A DNA stretch of 64,000 nucleotides from Lactiplantibacillus daowaiensis (GCF_005405085.1 NZ_BJDJ01000010.1:38252-102251), one strand, 5' to 3'. Shown: positions 43,501-52,426, numbered from the stretch's first letter. Notes: generated from the letters alone by a model not told the origin. Numbers and translations are program-made.

Positions 43501-44676
43501 TTATTTATCAAATAAATGTAGTTTGGCAATTCGTTCGCATGCTTCGGTAAACCGGGGTTCATCGATCAACAGACCAACCCGGACATAGCCCTCGCCACCT
43601 TCACCAAACCCATTACCTGGTGCCACTGCCACGGCGGCCTGGTCTAATAATAGATCCGCAAAGCTTTCACTCGTATACCCCTCAGGTACTGGCATCCAAG
43701 CATAAAATGACCCACCGGATGGATAAGGTTCCCAACCAATCTTACGAGCCGCCGCCCAGAACTGATTACGCCGTTTTTCATACAACGCAACTAAAGCATG
43801 GACGGTGCTTTGATCACTATCGAGGGCCGCAATCGCAGCATCTTGAATCGCGGGAAAGACACTGACGAATAAGTGATCTTGAATCAAGTTCAAGGCTTCG
43901 ATCATATCGGCATTCCCAGCCGCAAAGCCGACCCGCCAACCGGCCATATTGAAGGATTTCGATAAAGTATACATTTCGATACCGACCTCTTTAGCGCCCG
44001 GCGTTTGTAAGAAGCTAACTGGTCGCTTACCATCAAACCCGATTGCCCCGTAAGCAAAGTCATGGACGATTCCGATTTGCTTTTCATTCGCAAAGTCGAC
44101 CGTCTTTTGGAAGAATTCTGGGGTGGCAACGGCCCCAGTTGGGTTGTTCGGATAATTCAAGTACAACAACTTAGCCGCTTCGGTAACTTTAGGATCAATA
44201 TCGGCATAATCAGGTAAGAACGCATTTTGGGACTTAAGCCGCAACAATTCCAACTTAACTTGTGCCAACGTGATCCCCGACAAGTAATCTGGATAACCGG
44301 GATCTGGCAATATCATCGTATCCCCAGGGTTCAACAAGGCAAATGGCAATTCGACTAACCCAATTTTACTACCACCTAAAACGGCGATTTCTTTTTCAGG
44401 GTCAAGTTTGACGCCATATTCACGTTCATAAAAGTCCGCGGCCGCTTGCTTGAAACGAGGCAACCCACGAAACAGTGAATACTTGTGATCAGCCGGATTG
44501 GCAGTCGCTTTTTGCATCGCTTTAACCACAAATTCTGGTGTCGGCTGATCAGGATTACCCTGACCTAAGTTAATCACATCAGCGCCGGTCGCGACTTTCG
44601 CATTGACCTTTTTCACTAAGTTAGCAAAAAACTGTTTTGGTAATTGTTGTAAGACCTTGGATTCTTCAAATTTCAC
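43501..44676 (-). CDS. PLP-dependent aminotransferase, class I/II, MtnE-like
   Basis: 391 residues. Fold-type I: NYPNNPTGAVA, then the PLP lysine in YTLSKSFNMAGWRVGFAAG and the C-terminal Arg in GEGYVRVGLL. The N terminus KVLQQLPKQFFANLVKKVN and VINLGQGNPDQPTPE closely resemble Bacillus MtnE (YkrV), which transaminates 4-methylthio-2-oxobutyrate to methionine. Fifth gene of a Met-T-box operon, 2 nt after the reductase gene. This supports methionine or ketomethylthiobutyrate metabolism, although an aromatic or branched-chain substrate is possible. Confidence 0.85.
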   Translation of the reverse strand: MKFEESKVLQQLPKQFFANLVKKVNAKVATGADVINLGQGNPDQPTPEFVVKAMQKATANPADHKYSLFRGLPRFKQAAADFYEREYGVKLDPEKEIAVLGGSKIGLVELPFALLNPGDTMILPDPGYPDYLSGITLAQVKLELLRLKSQNAFLPDYADIDPKVTEAAKLLYLNYPNNPTGAVATPEFFQKTVDFANEKQIGIVHDFAYGAIGFDGKRPVSFLQTPGAKEVGIEMYTLSKSFNMAGWRVGFAAGNADMIEALNLIQDHLFVSVFPAIQDAAIAALDSDQSTVHALVALYEKRRNQFWAAARKIGWEPYPSGGSFYAWMPVPEGYTSESFADLLLDQAAVAVAPGNGFGEGGEGYVRVGLLIDEPRFTEACERIAKLHLFDK

Positions 44677-44678
44677 GA

Positions 44679-45662
44679 TTAGTGCTTCCCTTCTGTAACA
44701 GCCGTTAGACTCGCCACATCAAATGTGCCCGCAAATTCTGCCAAATGGACCAAGTGCCGTAAAAACTCATGGGTCTTTGCTTCATAATGATACTTGACCC
44801 CTAAATCATAAAGGTAGCCGTTGATATAATCAACTTCCGTTGGCCGTTGTTTAGATAAATCTTGATACATCGACGGAAAATGTAAGGGATTGGTTTCACT
44901 GCTGACATACTTAATTGTGGCCCATTCTTCTTCCCGCGTATTCAGTAACGTAATTCCAGCGCGTTCACAAACATCAAACGCTTCATTGATAAGTTGTTTA
45001 CCCAACTTTTCAGCGGATGGTGCCTGAATAAACTCACCCATTTGAATTTGGAACATGGTGCATAACGTGTTGATAACTGAGTTAAAAATCACTTTGGCCA
45101 ATAGTGTCCCTAAGAAGTTCGTCGTTAAATTTGGATTTAAGTTAGCTGCTTGAAATTCGGCGACGATTTGATGGGTCGTCGCGTCGGGTTGTTCTGTTTG
45201 ATTGGCAATGTTCATCGAGCCAGCCCCGGATGCGCCAATAAAGTCGACATCACCGGCTTGATTCAAAACTGTCCCAATCAAAGCCGTGCCACCGAGCACT
45301 TTTTCAGGCTTAAAATATTGATTTAACTTCTCAATATGCCCCATCCCATTCATCGCAGTTACCGCATATTGACGATCGTTGAAGAAATGCGCAGAACGTT
45401 TTAAGATGTCGGCTAAGCCCATTTGTTTGGTGAAGAAGATCAAGACATCTGGGTCACCATGATAAGCTTCTGGTGTACTGATATTCACTGGAACTAAATG
45501 ACGATTTTGACCATCGCGAGACACGTAGACCCCGTGTTGCGCTTTAATCGTTTGGACTTGTTGGTCCCACGTATCCACAAAGTCGACCTCATAACCAGCT
45601 GCTTGTAACAAAATTCCGTACCGTAACCCCATGGCACCGGCACCTAAAACGGCATAATGCAT
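44679..45662 (-). CDS. Ketopantoate-reductase-family (PanE/ApbA) 2-oxoacid reductase
   Basis: 327 residues. An N-terminal Rossmann motif (YAVLGAGAMGLRYGILLQ) is followed by a C-terminal helical domain (~185-315) with KVIFNSVINTLCTMFQI, which contains the family's catalytic Lys. The family reduces branched 2-oxoacids, ketopantoate being the classic one. Its place between metP and an MtnE-like aminotransferase under a Met T-box suggests it may act on the 2-oxoacid of methionine rather than ketopantoate. That is inference. Confidence 0.8.
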   Translation of the reverse strand: MHYAVLGAGAMGLRYGILLQAAGYEVDFVDTWDQQVQTIKAQHGVYVSRDGQNRHLVPVNISTPEAYHGDPDVLIFFTKQMGLADILKRSAHFFNDRQYAVTAMNGMGHIEKLNQYFKPEKVLGGTALIGTVLNQAGDVDFIGASGAGSMNIANQTEQPDATTHQIVAEFQAANLNPNLTTNFLGTLLAKVIFNSVINTLCTMFQIQMGEFIQAPSAEKLGKQLINEAFDVCERAGITLLNTREEEWATIKYVSSETNPLHFPSMYQDLSKQRPTEVDYINGYLYDLGVKYHYEAKTHEFLRHLVHLAEFAGTFDVASLTAVTEGKH

Positions 45663-45681
45663 TTGAATCGTTCCTTTCTAT

Positions 45682-46344
45682 CTATGACCGTGTATAGTGT
45701 TCTGCTAATTGATCGCCACACCACTGCACGATTTGCACAATTACAATTAAAATCACAATCACACTGACTAACACACCGGTATTATAGCGGTTATAGCCAT
45801 ACTGAATCGCCAAGTCACCAATCCCGCCGGCACCAATCGTTCCGACCATAGCGGAGTAACCTAGTAAACTGATTAGCGTTAAAACGATGCCCCGAATCAA
45901 AGCTGGTAACGCTTCTGGAAAGAGCACTTCTTGAAAAATCAACCAAAAGCTAGCACCGGTTGACCGGGCCGCTTCCACGACGCCAGCATCAATTTCAGCA
46001 AACGCGCCTTCAGCCAGGCGAGCAAAAAACGGAATTGCTGCAACAGACAAAGACACTGCCCCGCCCAACGGCGTATAGGGATCGCCCGCAACAAGCTTGG
46101 CAAATGGAATCAACACAACCATTAAAATCAAAAATGGCAATGAGCGGATCGCATTGATCACAAAGCCAACAATACTGTTTGTCACCGGATGTGGTGAAAA
46201 CAATGGATTCGAGAAGTAATACAGGAATAACCCAATTAAGGTGCCAAAGATAATGCCAATAAAGCCTGAGATAAAGACCATCTTAGCGGTATCCCATAAG
46301 GCTTGACCTAAGTTTTGTTGTAAAATCACAATTGTCTCATGCAT
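45682..46344 (-). CDS. metP: Methionine ABC transporter permease
   Basis: 220 residues from the ATG at 46344, 9 nt after GGAGG. Five predicted helices. The EAA loop is visible as EVDAGVVEAARSTGASFWLIFQEVLFPEALPALIRG-like sequence around residues 115-150. Subunit of the MetNPQ (MUT-family) importer for L- or D-methionine. It overlaps the metN stop. Confidence 0.92.
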   Translation of the reverse strand: MHETIVILQQNLGQALWDTAKMVFISGFIGIIFGTLIGLFLYYFSNPLFSPHPVTNSIVGFVINAIRSLPFLILMVVLIPFAKLVAGDPYTPLGGAVSLSVAAIPFFARLAEGAFAEIDAGVVEAARSTGASFWLIFQEVLFPEALPALIRGIVLTLISLLGYSAMVGTIGAGGIGDLAIQYGYNRYNTGVLVSVIVILIVIVQIVQWCGDQLAEHYTRS

Positions 46345-47365
46345 TGACACTCACCTCCTCGACATAATCGACCCGTTGTTGAAATGCCTGAATCGCTTGA
46401 CTGATGGCGACAGCACTACCCGTTAAGTACACGGCGAGTACCCCAATCGCCCGATCTTGAATAAATTCGACCCGACCTTGAATGATATTGATATCGACCC
46501 CAGTATTTTTAGCAATTTGCGTGATAATCGGACTTAATGAATCACTCCCGCGATACCGTAAAGCCAATAACTGCCCGGTCTGCTGGATTAATTGCGCCTG
46601 AACTTTTGCCGGTAAGGTCGTATCTAAGAACCGGTTCACTAACCGTTGACCCATGTCAGATTGTGGTGCCGCAAACAAATCGTAAGTTGCTGATTGTTCG
46701 ACTAAGCATCCCGCTTCCATAACCGCGACTCGATCAAACAAGCTACGCGCAACTTCTAGCTGATGGGTAATAAAGACAATCGTAATATGCAAGCGCTGAT
46801 TAATATCCTTTAAAATCTGAATAATTTCTTCAGCGGTCTCAACGTCCAAAGCACTAGTTGCTTCATCACATAAGAGAATATCGGGATCATTAGCTAACGC
46901 GCGCGCAATCCCGACCCGTTGCTTTTGTCCACCTGACAGCTGACTCGGATAGTTATCTTGTCGATCAGCTAAACCCACGAGCGCCAGTAATTCAGTAATC
47001 CGCGCTGGTTGTTCTTTTTCTGGGTACCCGCCAGCCGTCAAAGCAAAGGCGAGATTTTGTGCCAACGTCCGATTACCGATCAAATTAAAATTTTGAAAGA
47101 TAAACCCAATCTTACGTCGAGCAGCGGCAATCGTTTTGGCACTAGCTTGCGTTAAGTCAGTTCCATCCACTAAGACTTTGCCGTTAGTCGGGGCTTGTAA
47201 ATAATTGATGGTCCGGACAAGGGTTGATTTACCGGCCCCTGACAAGCCAACAATGCCAAAGATTTCACCTTTTTCAACACTTAAGGACACGTCTTTGACC
47301 GCATGGACAGTGCGCCGTTTTTGCTGAAACGTCACGTCAATATGTTGTAATTCAATTTGACTCAT
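46337..47365 (-). CDS. metN: Methionine ABC transporter ATPase
   Basis: 342 residues. Walker A GLSGAGKST, signature LSGGQKQRVGIARAL, Walker B ILLCDEATSALD. A C-terminal NIL regulatory domain (~265-340) with YVEEVSVNA at its end lets internal methionine inhibit transport in this family. Preceded by GGGAGGTGCGCTA. Twelve bases after metQ. Confidence 0.94.
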   Translation of the reverse strand: MSQIELQHIDVTFQQKRRTVHAVKDVSLSVEKGEIFGIVGLSGAGKSTLVRTINYLQAPTNGKVLVDGTDLTQASAKTIAAARRKIGFIFQNFNLIGNRTLAQNLAFALTAGGYPEKEQPARITELLALVGLADRQDNYPSQLSGGQKQRVGIARALANDPDILLCDEATSALDVETAEEIIQILKDINQRLHITIVFITHQLEVARSLFDRVAVMEAGCLVEQSATYDLFAAPQSDMGQRLVNRFLDTTLPAKVQAQLIQQTGQLLALRYRGSDSLSPIITQIAKNTGVDINIIQGRVEFIQDRAIGVLAVYLTGSAVAISQAIQAFQQRVDYVEEVSVNA

Positions 47366-47377
47366 TAGCGCACCTCC

Positions 47378-48217
47378 CTATTTCCATGAAGCGGGTTTAT
47401 CAAAATCTTTGAATTCAGATTTGGCGATTGCTTGTTTGAAAGCCTTACTGTTTAAAACTGATTTAACTGCTTTGGCAAACTTTGAATTCTTATTGCTGGT
47501 TTTAACGACGAAAACTTCTTTATAATCTTCTTTTAGTTTTTCCAAGGCCAATGCTTTAGATGGTTTCAATTTTGCATTCCATGAATAGTTCCCAGGAATC
47601 AACGCAATCGTCACATTACTCATTGATTGTGGTAATTGGGCGGCATCAAGAGTCTTAATCTTCAACTTGTCTGGATTGGTTGCAATATCGGCGGTACTAG
47701 CAGTGGCCACATTGATATTTTTCTTTAAGGTAATGAGCTTTTGGGCCGCTAATAGTTGTAACGCCCGGGCCAAGTTTGAGGGATCATTTGGTAGTGATAC
47801 CGTATCGCCTTGCTTCAAGTCGCTTAACTGACTAATCTTCTCAGAATAAATCCCCATCCCTAACGTTGGAGTTTCACCAATTGCGGTTAACTTCAAATGG
47901 TTGGCTTTAGCAAACGTCTTTAAGTACAAGGTATGTTGGAACAAGTTGGCATCAATTTCGCCGGAATTCAACGCTTTATTGGGTTGCACATAATCATTAA
48001 ATTCCTTTGTAACCACCTTGTACCCCTTCTTCTTCAACAAAGGTCCCAAGACTTTCGTCGCCATATCCCCGTAAGGGCCAGGTGCCACCCCGATTTTGAC
48101 CGTTTTTAACTTCGTGTTGCTCGCTTGGGTACCACCGAACCGGCTAAACCCAAAAATCGCTGCAAACACGACAATAATCCCGACTAATGCTAATACCCAC
48201 TTTGTATTTCTTCTCAT
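47378..48217 (-). CDS. metQ: Methionine ABC transporter substrate-binding protein, signal-anchored
   Basis: 279 residues from the ATG at 48217. NlpA/MetQ family: VKIGVAPGPYGDMATKVLGPLLKKKGY and DANLFQHTLYLKTFAKANHL, GDTVSLPNDPSNLARALQLLA. Most Gram-positive MetQ proteins are lipoproteins with a Cys after the signal peptide; here the N terminus (MRRNTKWVLALVGIIVVFAA...) has no Cys. It therefore seems to be held by an uncleaved or conventional signal helix. First gene of the operon, under a Met T-box. Confidence 0.92.
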   Translation of the reverse strand: MRRNTKWVLALVGIIVVFAAIFGFSRFGGTQASNTKLKTVKIGVAPGPYGDMATKVLGPLLKKKGYKVVTKEFNDYVQPNKALNSGEIDANLFQHTLYLKTFAKANHLKLTAIGETPTLGMGIYSEKISQLSDLKQGDTVSLPNDPSNLARALQLLAAQKLITLKKNINVATASTADIATNPDKLKIKTLDAAQLPQSMSNVTIALIPGNYSWNAKLKPSKALALEKLKEDYKEVFVVKTSNKNSKFAKAVKSVLNSKAFKQAIAKSEFKDFDKPASWK

Positions 48218-48267
48218 AATCAATTCCCCATCTCTCATTTTTTTATTAGTTTTAAGGTAATAAAAAA

Positions 48268-48515
48268 AGTCGTCCTGTTATCTCAAATAACAAGGACGAC
48301 TTCACGGCCGCGGTACCACCTTAATAGTGTCTCTTAGACACCCACTCATGCAGAACTAACTGCTGCGATAACGGGCATTCCCGCGAACGATTTACATTAC
48401 TGCTCACCGATCGATTGTTTAAAAAAGACCATCTTCACGTCGCGCTCTGGATCATCTTTCAGCAATTGATGACTCTCTGTTACCAGTTAAACGCCGCTAC
48501 TCATCTTTCATGATG
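48268..48515 (-). promoter_or_regulatory. T-box riboswitch, methionine specifier (ATG), of the met operon
   Basis: Antiterminator core AAGGTGGTACCGCGG (48322-48308). Terminator AAGTCGTCC..GGACGACTT (48302-48268) with a T tract. Stem I has the AG-bulge region CAGAGAGTC and the specifier loop GACGTGAAG-ATG, with ATG at 48432-48430. Met fits the metQNP genes downstream. Confidence 0.95.
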
Positions 48516-48520
48516 GTTTC

Positions 48521-48549
48521 ATTATGAGTTTTAGGTTAGAAAAAGTCAA
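48521..48549 (-). promoter_or_regulatory. Promoter of the met operon
   Basis: Minus strand TTGACT (48549-48544), 17-nt spacer, CATAAT (48526-48521). Confidence 0.75.
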
Positions 48550-48581
48550 GAAAAATTATAAAATAATTTCAAGCAACGTAA

Positions 48582-48612
48582 AAGCGCCATCCGGCTGAGC
48601 CAGATGACGCTT
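48582..48612 (-). terminator. Terminator of the nitroreductase gene
   Basis: AAGCG-CATC-CGG / CAG-GATG-CGCTT type stem (two mismatches) followed by TTTTACG on the minus strand. Confidence 0.7.
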
Positions 48613-48624
48613 GGATTTAATCTC

Positions 48625-49287
48625 TTAAATAAAATCGGTTAAACTTTCAGCAGCATACCGATTAGACGCAATCGGTGTTTCGGCAGCTTTACCGATTGCG
48701 ATTGCCACAACTGGCACAAAGCGGTCAGGATCCAAATCAAAGGTCGCGGCCACTTTATCGGCAGCATAACCCGCAATTGGATTGGCTTCATAACCATGCG
48801 CGCGTGCAATTAACAAGAGCTGCATCGCCGCCATGCTACTATCAATCGTCGCATCTTCAATCAAGAATTCTTTGCTCGCACTTTCATACATCGGCAAAAA
48901 TGTCTTGAAAATTTCATCGCGTTTTTCAGGGGTGATTTTGCCTTCATCACAAGCTTTATTCCAAACATCACGATAAACTTCATGCGATTTCGTATCACCA
49001 AGGACAAAGATCATTGCCGAACAACTATCGATTTGCGGATAGTTGAATGGCATCAACACTGACTTCGCTTTGGCTTTGCCAGCTGCACTAGCGGCAACAA
49101 CAAAGTGCCAAGATTGTAAGTTGCATGCTGACGGTGCACTAGTGGCTTCTTTGATCATGGCCTGTAACTCTGATGCTGGAATCGTCATAGTCGCATCGAA
49201 GCGCCGGACTGAACGCCGACCAAACATCACATCCTTAAAGTCATTATTAACTAACGCATTGTTTAAAACTGTTTCGACCATTACCAT
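48625..49287 (-). CDS. Nitroreductase-family FMN oxidoreductase
   Basis: 220 residues. FMN-binding GRRSVRRFDATMTIP near the N terminus, then EATSAPSACNLQSWHFVV and the C-terminal PVVAIAIGKAAE, all typical of the nitroreductase family. It reduces quinones, nitro compounds or similar with NAD(P)H in the cytosol. Start at 49287 or the ATG at 49281, both behind GGAAGGAAG. Single gene. Confidence 0.88.
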   Translation of the reverse strand: MVMVETVLNNALVNNDFKDVMFGRRSVRRFDATMTIPASELQAMIKEATSAPSACNLQSWHFVVAASAAGKAKAKSVLMPFNYPQIDSCSAMIFVLGDTKSHEVYRDVWNKACDEGKITPEKRDEIFKTFLPMYESASKEFLIEDATIDSSMAAMQLLLIARAHGYEANPIAGYAADKVAATFDLDPDRFVPVVAIAIGKAAETPIASNRYAAESLTDFI

Positions 49288-49369
49288 AACTTCCTTCCAA
49301 TTATGTAATCGCTTACCACAATTTTAATTATACCCGATTTACTTAACGTTGTATCTAACCTAACTTGAA

Positions 49370-49726
49370 TTAGTCGGCTTGGGCCACCACAAAGTAATTG
49401 CCTTCTGGATCAGCAAAGTTAAACGTTAACGTCCCATTGTTATCCACAATCTCACCAGCAGTTTTGAGTCGAGCATGCAGCCCTTTAAAATCGTCGCTAA
49501 AAAACATCAACGATGGCGTATTATTTAAGACTTCTGGTGAATACGTGGCAATAAAAGCGCGGGGGAAAAATGCCAATTCGACTTGACTTGATAGTGTCAA
49601 AACCAAGTTTTTAAAATCATCAGGTAGCTTATTGACCTCGGTCACCTTAGCGGCAAAGTTATCTTGCCAAAACTTAACCGACTGATCCACATCTTCCACA
49701 TACAGCATGACACGCGTTTTTTGCAT
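49370..49726 (-). CDS. VOC (glyoxalase/bleomycin-resistance fold) protein
   Basis: 118 residues. Two beta-alpha-beta-beta-beta modules: RVMLYVEDVDQSVKFWQDNF and, in the C-terminal half, TLTFNFADPEGNYFVVAQAD. Metal-binding positions are not obvious (no His at the first strand), so the activity is unclear. Single gene. Confidence 0.8.
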   Translation of the reverse strand: MQKTRVMLYVEDVDQSVKFWQDNFAAKVTEVNKLPDDFKNLVLTLSSQVELAFFPRAFIATYSPEVLNNTPSLMFFSDDFKGLHARLKTAGEIVDNNGTLTFNFADPEGNYFVVAQAD

Positions 49727-49811
49727 TTCCAGGCCTCCAGCTTATTTAGAATAAGCTCATCTTAGCACGCAATTATCAGCAACACAATTAAGCTAAACGA
49801 CTCGATTAAAA

Positions 49812-49841
49812 AAGCCGCGTCAGGGCGGCCCGACACGGCTT
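49812..49841 (-). terminator. Terminator of the oppA2/thioredoxin-like operon
   Basis: AAGCCGCGTCAGGGC / GGCCCGACACGGCTT stem with minor mismatches and TTTTTTA on the minus strand. Confidence 0.85.
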
Positions 49842-49854
49842 GATCACACTTTGA

Positions 49855-50181
49855 TTACTTAATAGACAAACTGCGAATCCAGTTTTCAATTTCTGGTTGG
49901 GTCTTCAAATCGCCATTGACAAAGCGCCCATTTTCCTGGCCATTGTGAAAGCCAACAAAACTTGGTAACCCTCGCACGTTTAAATCTAAGCATAATTGCG
50001 TATTTTCATCACGATCAACTTTCAAAAACTTATAAGCGGGAAAGTTATTTTCAATTGCCGGTAACTTTGGCCGAATGTATTGGCATTCGCGGCACCAATC
50101 TGCCCCGAAATACAAGATATAATTACCTTGCGCGATGCGATCCATTAAAGCTGCTTCTGTTATTTCTGGTAAACGTTCCAT
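49855..50181 (-). CDS. Thioredoxin-fold protein
   Basis: 108 residues. ILYFGADWCRECQYIRP with redox pair Cys30/Cys33 (C-R-E-C instead of C-G-P-C) and the cis-Pro in NVRGLPSFVGF. Cytosolic thiol-disulfide exchange is likely, with altered redox potential. Placed 19 nt after the oppA paralog and thus under the same T-box. Confidence 0.87.
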   Translation of the reverse strand: MERLPEITEAALMDRIAQGNYILYFGADWCRECQYIRPKLPAIENNFPAYKFLKVDRDENTQLCLDLNVRGLPSFVGFHNGQENGRFVNGDLKTQPEIENWIRSLSIK

Positions 50182-50200
50182 CAGTCAAAAATCCTCCTAA

Positions 50201-51826
50201 TTAGTTAAAATAAGCCCGGGTGTAATCGGCTTGACCACCACTATGATAGTCAACTCCGGCCAGTTTTTGGTTCACTAAATGCGTTTCATTAACATAATAC
50301 AACGGAATGATCCCTGCTTGGGATTGTAAGCGTCGTTCGGCCTGACGCAAATAACGCCAATACTGCTTAGTATTATTGGTCTTTTTGGCGGCATTAACGA
50401 GCTTATCATATTGGCGATCACTAAAGTGACCACTATTCATCGTATTGCCAGTTTGTAAGACGCCCAAGTAGTTAATTGGATCAGCAAAGTCTGCTAACCA
50501 ATACCACTGACTCAACGAAAAACTGCCACTGCTCTTAAGGGTTTGTAGCCCTTTATCAGGCACATTTTTAATGGCAACGTTGACATGGGTAAGATGCTGT
50601 TCGATCTGTTTTTGGACAAATTGAGCCACATTCTTAGTCACATCTTGGTCATCACCAACAATTTTCAAGTTAACGGTCCCTTTAATTTTAGCTTCTTTTA
50701 AGCCCGCCGCCCACAACTTTTTCGCCTTGGCGATATTAACTTTGGTTGAATAACTGGTTTCCGTACTAAAATCTTTGCCCGTTGTCGGATCAGTCGCGGT
50801 GCCCGGACTAACAAAGCTTGAGGCCGGCTTAGAACCATCCGCTAAAATATTTTTCGTCAATTGTTGCCGATTAATAACCAATGACAATGCCTCGCGTAAC
50901 TTCCGATTCTTCAATGGTTGGCCCGACCGTTGATTGACTTGTAAATAATAAGTCCACGCCTTGCTAACATGTTTGACACTTTTATCATTTTGCAGACTCT
51001 TGGCGGTAACCCCCGTAATCGTGGCATCATCTAGTTTGTTATCAGCAAATAAATTATGCGCGGTATTGGCATCTTTGACGGTCGTATACTTAATCTGATT
51101 TAATTTAATGGCTTTTTGATCATAATAATATTTATTGCGCTTCAACGTATACGTGTCATTGGTGCCAGTCCAGCCCGTGATTCTAAACGCCCCGTTAGAT
51201 ACCGTGTTCGCCGCCGTCGTCCCATAAGCTTTCGTCCCGACCTTTTGCACAAATTTTTGATCTTGTGGCATAAAGACTGGTACGGTGACCAATTTATTAA
51301 ACGACTTCATTGGATGATCCAGCGTAATTTTTAAGGTCCGCTTTCCCGTCGCTTTAATACCTAAGGTTTTATAAGATAGCTTGCCGGCATTGATTTTGTC
51401 CGCGTTCTTAATGCCACTAAAGATATACGTATAGACTGGTTTATTCGCCGGATTCATCGCCCGCTTCCACGCGTACTCAAAATCACTGGCTAATACCGGG
51501 TCCCCATTGCTCCACTTGGCCTGTTTACGGATATGGAAGACATATTGCGTCCCATTTTTTGTCGGTTTGACAACTTTAGTCGCCATCGCTGCCACCGGTT
51601 GATCTTTATGATTCAGTCGATATAACCCTTCCGTCGTGTTCACTAAGGTCGAAAACTCCGGTAACGTGGCTTGATTGGTACTATCTAACGTCGTTAAATC
51701 TGACGTCTGCATTAAATTCAACGTCTTTTTCGTCGAACTAGACTTACTTTGAGACTGGGCCCCACAACTTGCTAGCAACGGTAGGGTTACCGCTAATACC
51801 AGACTTAACTGCCACCTTTTTTTCAT
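50201..51826 (-). CDS. Peptide ABC transporter substrate-binding lipoprotein, second OppA paralog
   Basis: 541 residues from the ATG at 51826, 8 nt after GGAGG. Lipobox LLAS-C with Cys21. Strong similarity over its whole length to the 1592-3217 protein (for example KTLNLMQTSDLTTLDSTNQATL versus KTLHLMQDTDLTSLDTSNTATL). Also lacks neighbouring permease genes. T-box control links it to amino-acid, probably methionine, starvation. Confidence 0.9.
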   Translation of the reverse strand: MKKRWQLSLVLAVTLPLLASCGAQSQSKSSSTKKTLNLMQTSDLTTLDSTNQATLPEFSTLVNTTEGLYRLNHKDQPVAAMATKVVKPTKNGTQYVFHIRKQAKWSNGDPVLASDFEYAWKRAMNPANKPVYTYIFSGIKNADKINAGKLSYKTLGIKATGKRTLKITLDHPMKSFNKLVTVPVFMPQDQKFVQKVGTKAYGTTAANTVSNGAFRITGWTGTNDTYTLKRNKYYYDQKAIKLNQIKYTTVKDANTAHNLFADNKLDDATITGVTAKSLQNDKSVKHVSKAWTYYLQVNQRSGQPLKNRKLREALSLVINRQQLTKNILADGSKPASSFVSPGTATDPTTGKDFSTETSYSTKVNIAKAKKLWAAGLKEAKIKGTVNLKIVGDDQDVTKNVAQFVQKQIEQHLTHVNVAIKNVPDKGLQTLKSSGSFSLSQWYWLADFADPINYLGVLQTGNTMNSGHFSDRQYDKLVNAAKKTNNTKQYWRYLRQAERRLQSQAGIIPLYYVNETHLVNQKLAGVDYHSGGQADYTRAYFN

Positions 51827-51854
51827 CACCAATTCCTCCCAAAAACTAAAAAAT

Positions 51855-52085
51855 CGCCCGTCCTAAAAAAAGGACGAGCGTCACCCGTGGTACCACCTTA
51901 TTGGTTGCTATCATCATCTATTGCAACCACTTAGTAGCCAAATAACGCGGCCAACCGCACCCACAGCTTGCACCATGACTGACGCTCCGAGTTCATCTTC
52001 ATCCGTCACATGCTGCCGTGCTTACACGATCCACGGTCGCTAGTCAGTCCATGACGCATTACTCTTCTCATCAAAGCTTAATGTT
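51855..52085 (-). promoter_or_regulatory. T-box riboswitch of the second oppA operon, probable Met specifier
   Basis: Core AAGGTGGTACCACGG (minus, ~51899-51885), terminator CGCTCGTCC-TTTTTTT-AGGACGGGCG (51880-51855) with a T tract. Stem I is closed by ATGGACTGAC / GTCAGTCAT. The proposed specifier loop reads GATGAAG-ATG-AAC, with ATG at 51996-51994. T-box is certain, Met is probable. Confidence 0.88.
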
Positions 52086-52095
52086 TATGATTCAT

Positions 52096-52124
52096 ATCAT
52101 AAACGACCAATGGCAATCCTGCAA
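52096..52124 (-). promoter_or_regulatory. Promoter of the second oppA T-box leader
   Basis: Minus strand TTGCAG (52124-52119), 17-nt spacer, TATGAT (52101-52096). Confidence 0.7.
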
Positions 52125-52250
52125 GTAATTTATTCGCATGCTTAATTTTAGTCGCTTCATCAAATTTATTTATTTTTTTATTGACCGTTATGTACTACTA
52201 AATGACCCACTTTGATGTTGCGCTAGCCCTATTTAAAATTAAAAATCAGC

Positions 52251-52279
52251 TTGACATCTAATTTAATTTTAATTATTCT
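52251..52279 (+). promoter_or_regulatory. Promoter of the liv operon leader
   Basis: TTGACA (52251-52256), 17-nt spacer, TATTCT (52274-52279). Confidence 0.85.
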
Positions 52280-52327
52280 AGAGCACATCAACTAAACCAA
52301 AACAATTTTGAAAGCGAGGGCGTTACC

Positions 52328-52426
52328 ATGATGAAAATTTATTTGACTAACCATACTAACCTAGTAACGACCCTTGCCGTTCAAAACTTAGCCTTATTAT
52401 TAACGCAGAAGGACCCGGTCACTTGA
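52328..52426 (+). CDS. Leu/Val-rich leader peptide (attenuation peptide) of the liv operon
   Basis: 32 codons, ATG at 52328, 7 nt after GAGGG (52316-52320), stop TGA at 52424. Seven of 32 residues are Leu and three Val, clustered as NLVTTLAVQNLALLLT with three consecutive TTA codons (52394-52402). It is followed by mutually exclusive antiterminator and terminator hairpins and the branched-chain amino-acid transporter genes. This is the arrangement of ribosome-mediated attenuation. Too short for ordinary gene calling. Confidence 0.85.
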   Translation: MMKIYLTNHTNLVTTLAVQNLALLLTQKDPVT

